A DNA stretch of 64,000 nt from an uncultured Erythrobacter sp. (GTDB taxonomy: Bacteria > Pseudomonadota > Alphaproteobacteria > Sphingomonadales > Sphingomonadaceae), in assembly GCA_947501005.1 (NCBI GenBank), contig CANMTU010000001.1, positions 62,001 to 126,000 of the forward strand, given 5' to 3'. The notes below the pieces were generated by a model. That model saw nothing but the letters and a program-made list of their open reading frames with translations. It was not told the origin of the DNA and searched no databases. A program made the translations under genes and the position numbers. Each line of letters begins with the position of its first letter. Position 1 is the stretch's first letter. Below are positions 63,367-64,000 of the stretch, piece by piece.

Positions 63367-64000
63367 CTATTCCCCGATGACAGGTGAGGGCGGTGCGGAT
63401 GCCGGCCGCGGCCGGGCGAAGCGGAGGATGGCATAGCCCGCGATCGCGGCGATGACCGATCCGCTCAAGACGCCGACGCGCACGAGATCGAGCGTCTGCG
63501 GGTCGGGGAAGGCCAGGCCGCCGATGAACAGGCTCATCGTGAAACCGATCCCGCACAGCAGCGACAGGCCGTAGACGTGCAGCCAGCCGGCCTGCTCCGG
63601 CAGCGGGGCGAGCCCGCCCTTCACCGCAGCGAAGATCGCTCCGAAAATGCCGATCTGCTTGCCCACGATCAGGCCCAGCGCGATGCCGAGTGGCAGGGGC
63701 GCGGTCAGCGCGGCGGGCGACATCCCTTCGAAGGCGACACCGGCGTTGAAGAAACCGAACAGGGGAATGACCCCGAAGGCGATCCAGGGGTGAAGGCCAT
63801 GCTCCAGCCGGTGGAGGGGCGAAGGCTGCGCCTCTGCCGCCTCGCTCGCTCGCACGGGGTCGGCCAGGGGAATGGTGAGCGCCACGGCAACACCCGCCAG
63901 CGTGGCGTGGACGCCCGACAGCAGCACCGCGACCCACACGCCGAGGCCGATCGCAGCATAGATCCACAGATTGCGTACGCCCGCCCGGTTCAGCAGCGCC
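63367..64000 (-). CDS. nhaA: Na+/H+ antiporter NhaA (5' truncated by window edge)
   Basis: About 210 C-terminal residues are visible; the frame runs off the right edge. Motifs LHRLEHGLHPWIAFGVIPLF, FGFFNAGVAF, LGLIVGKQIGIFGA (with the conserved Lys) and LCGIGFTMSLFIGGLAF are NhaA-specific. It exports Na+ for protons at alkaline pH or high salt. The pair of catalytic Asp residues lies mostly outside the visible part. Confidence 0.95.
   Translation of the reverse strand, partial: ALLNRAGVRNLWIYAAIGLGVWVAVLLSGVHATLAGVAVALTIPLADPVRASEAAEAQPSPLHRLEHGLHPWIAFGVIPLFGFFNAGVAFEGMSPAALTAPLPLGIALGLIVGKQIGIFGAIFAAVKGGLAPLPEQAGWLHVYGLSLLCGIGFTMSLFIGGLAFPDPQTLDLVRVGVLSGSVIAAIAGYAILRFARPRPASAPPSPVIGE

Noticed and set aside
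62375..63967. 530-codon open frame overlapping the exchanger and nhaA genes
   Set aside because: It is a second reading frame of two well-supported transporters and is Arg/Gly-rich without hydrophobic helices.

Overview
The window reads as chromosomal DNA of a high-GC, Gram-negative alphaproteobacterium, most likely Sphingomonadales and plausibly Erythrobacteraceae. This is inferred from the style of GyrB, GapR (DUF2312), the pyk-DUF1244-DUF2312 neighbourhood, yebC-ruvC, the CC0125/CC1285-type lipoprotein and the DUF3618/holin-like envelope genes. I see no rRNA, tRNA, CRISPR array, insertion sequence or prophage.

Left flank (1-11.7 kb): a serine hydrolase cut by the left edge, gyrB, L-serine dehydratase coupled to a ZIP-type metal permease, an acyl-CoA synthetase, a lower-GC acyltransferase-3 membrane protein, guaA, a lipoprotein, and a CHRD-domain lipoprotein broken by one frameshift.

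Centre (about 12.2-44.0 kb): an almost complete flagellar locus. Leftward run 1 is flgB-C-D-E-F-G-H-I-J-K-L-motA-motB. Rightward are a reduced MotA/MotB-like pair, flgA, flgM-flgN, and sltF-like-flhA-fliA. Leftward run 2 is a sigma-54 activator followed by fliE-F-G-H-I-J-K-L-M-N-O-P-Q-R-flhB-fliD-fliS. Flagellin lies divergent from the activator. Regulatory logic is legible: exact sigma-54 boxes precede flgB and sltF-flhA-fliA, a near-exact one precedes fliK, and sigma-28-like boxes precede flagellin and flgM. This implies a cascade activator + sigma-54 -> hook-basal body and fliA -> sigma-28 (held by FlgM) -> flagellin. No chemotaxis genes, flhF/flhG or flaF/flbT are present here.

Oddities of the locus: a second stator-like pair in which the MotA-like protein lacks the first membrane helix and the MotB-like protein lacks the OmpA peptidoglycan-binding domain; very short FlgE and FlgD; a FliM without the usual CheY-binding N-terminus; an activator without a receiver domain and with GSFTGA instead of GAFTGA; and, just beyond the cluster, a LuxR-type regulator without a visible phospho-acceptor Asp and a 3'-terminal relic of a second flagellin gene with its own terminator.

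Right flank (45.2-64 kb): nth, DUF924, a secreted protein, tldD, a zinc-finger protein, an ABC ATPase, nadB, pyk, DUF1244, gapR, an SDR, ybjQ, a CPBP protease, yebC, ruvC, trhO, a GST-like protein, a three-gene envelope/stress-like operon (helical protein, holin-like DUF1469, DUF3618), a polytopic membrane protein, a Na+/Ca2+-type exchanger and nhaA cut by the right edge. Several of the stress-type genes have GGAAC-N16 elements resembling EcfG promoters, which is suggestive only.
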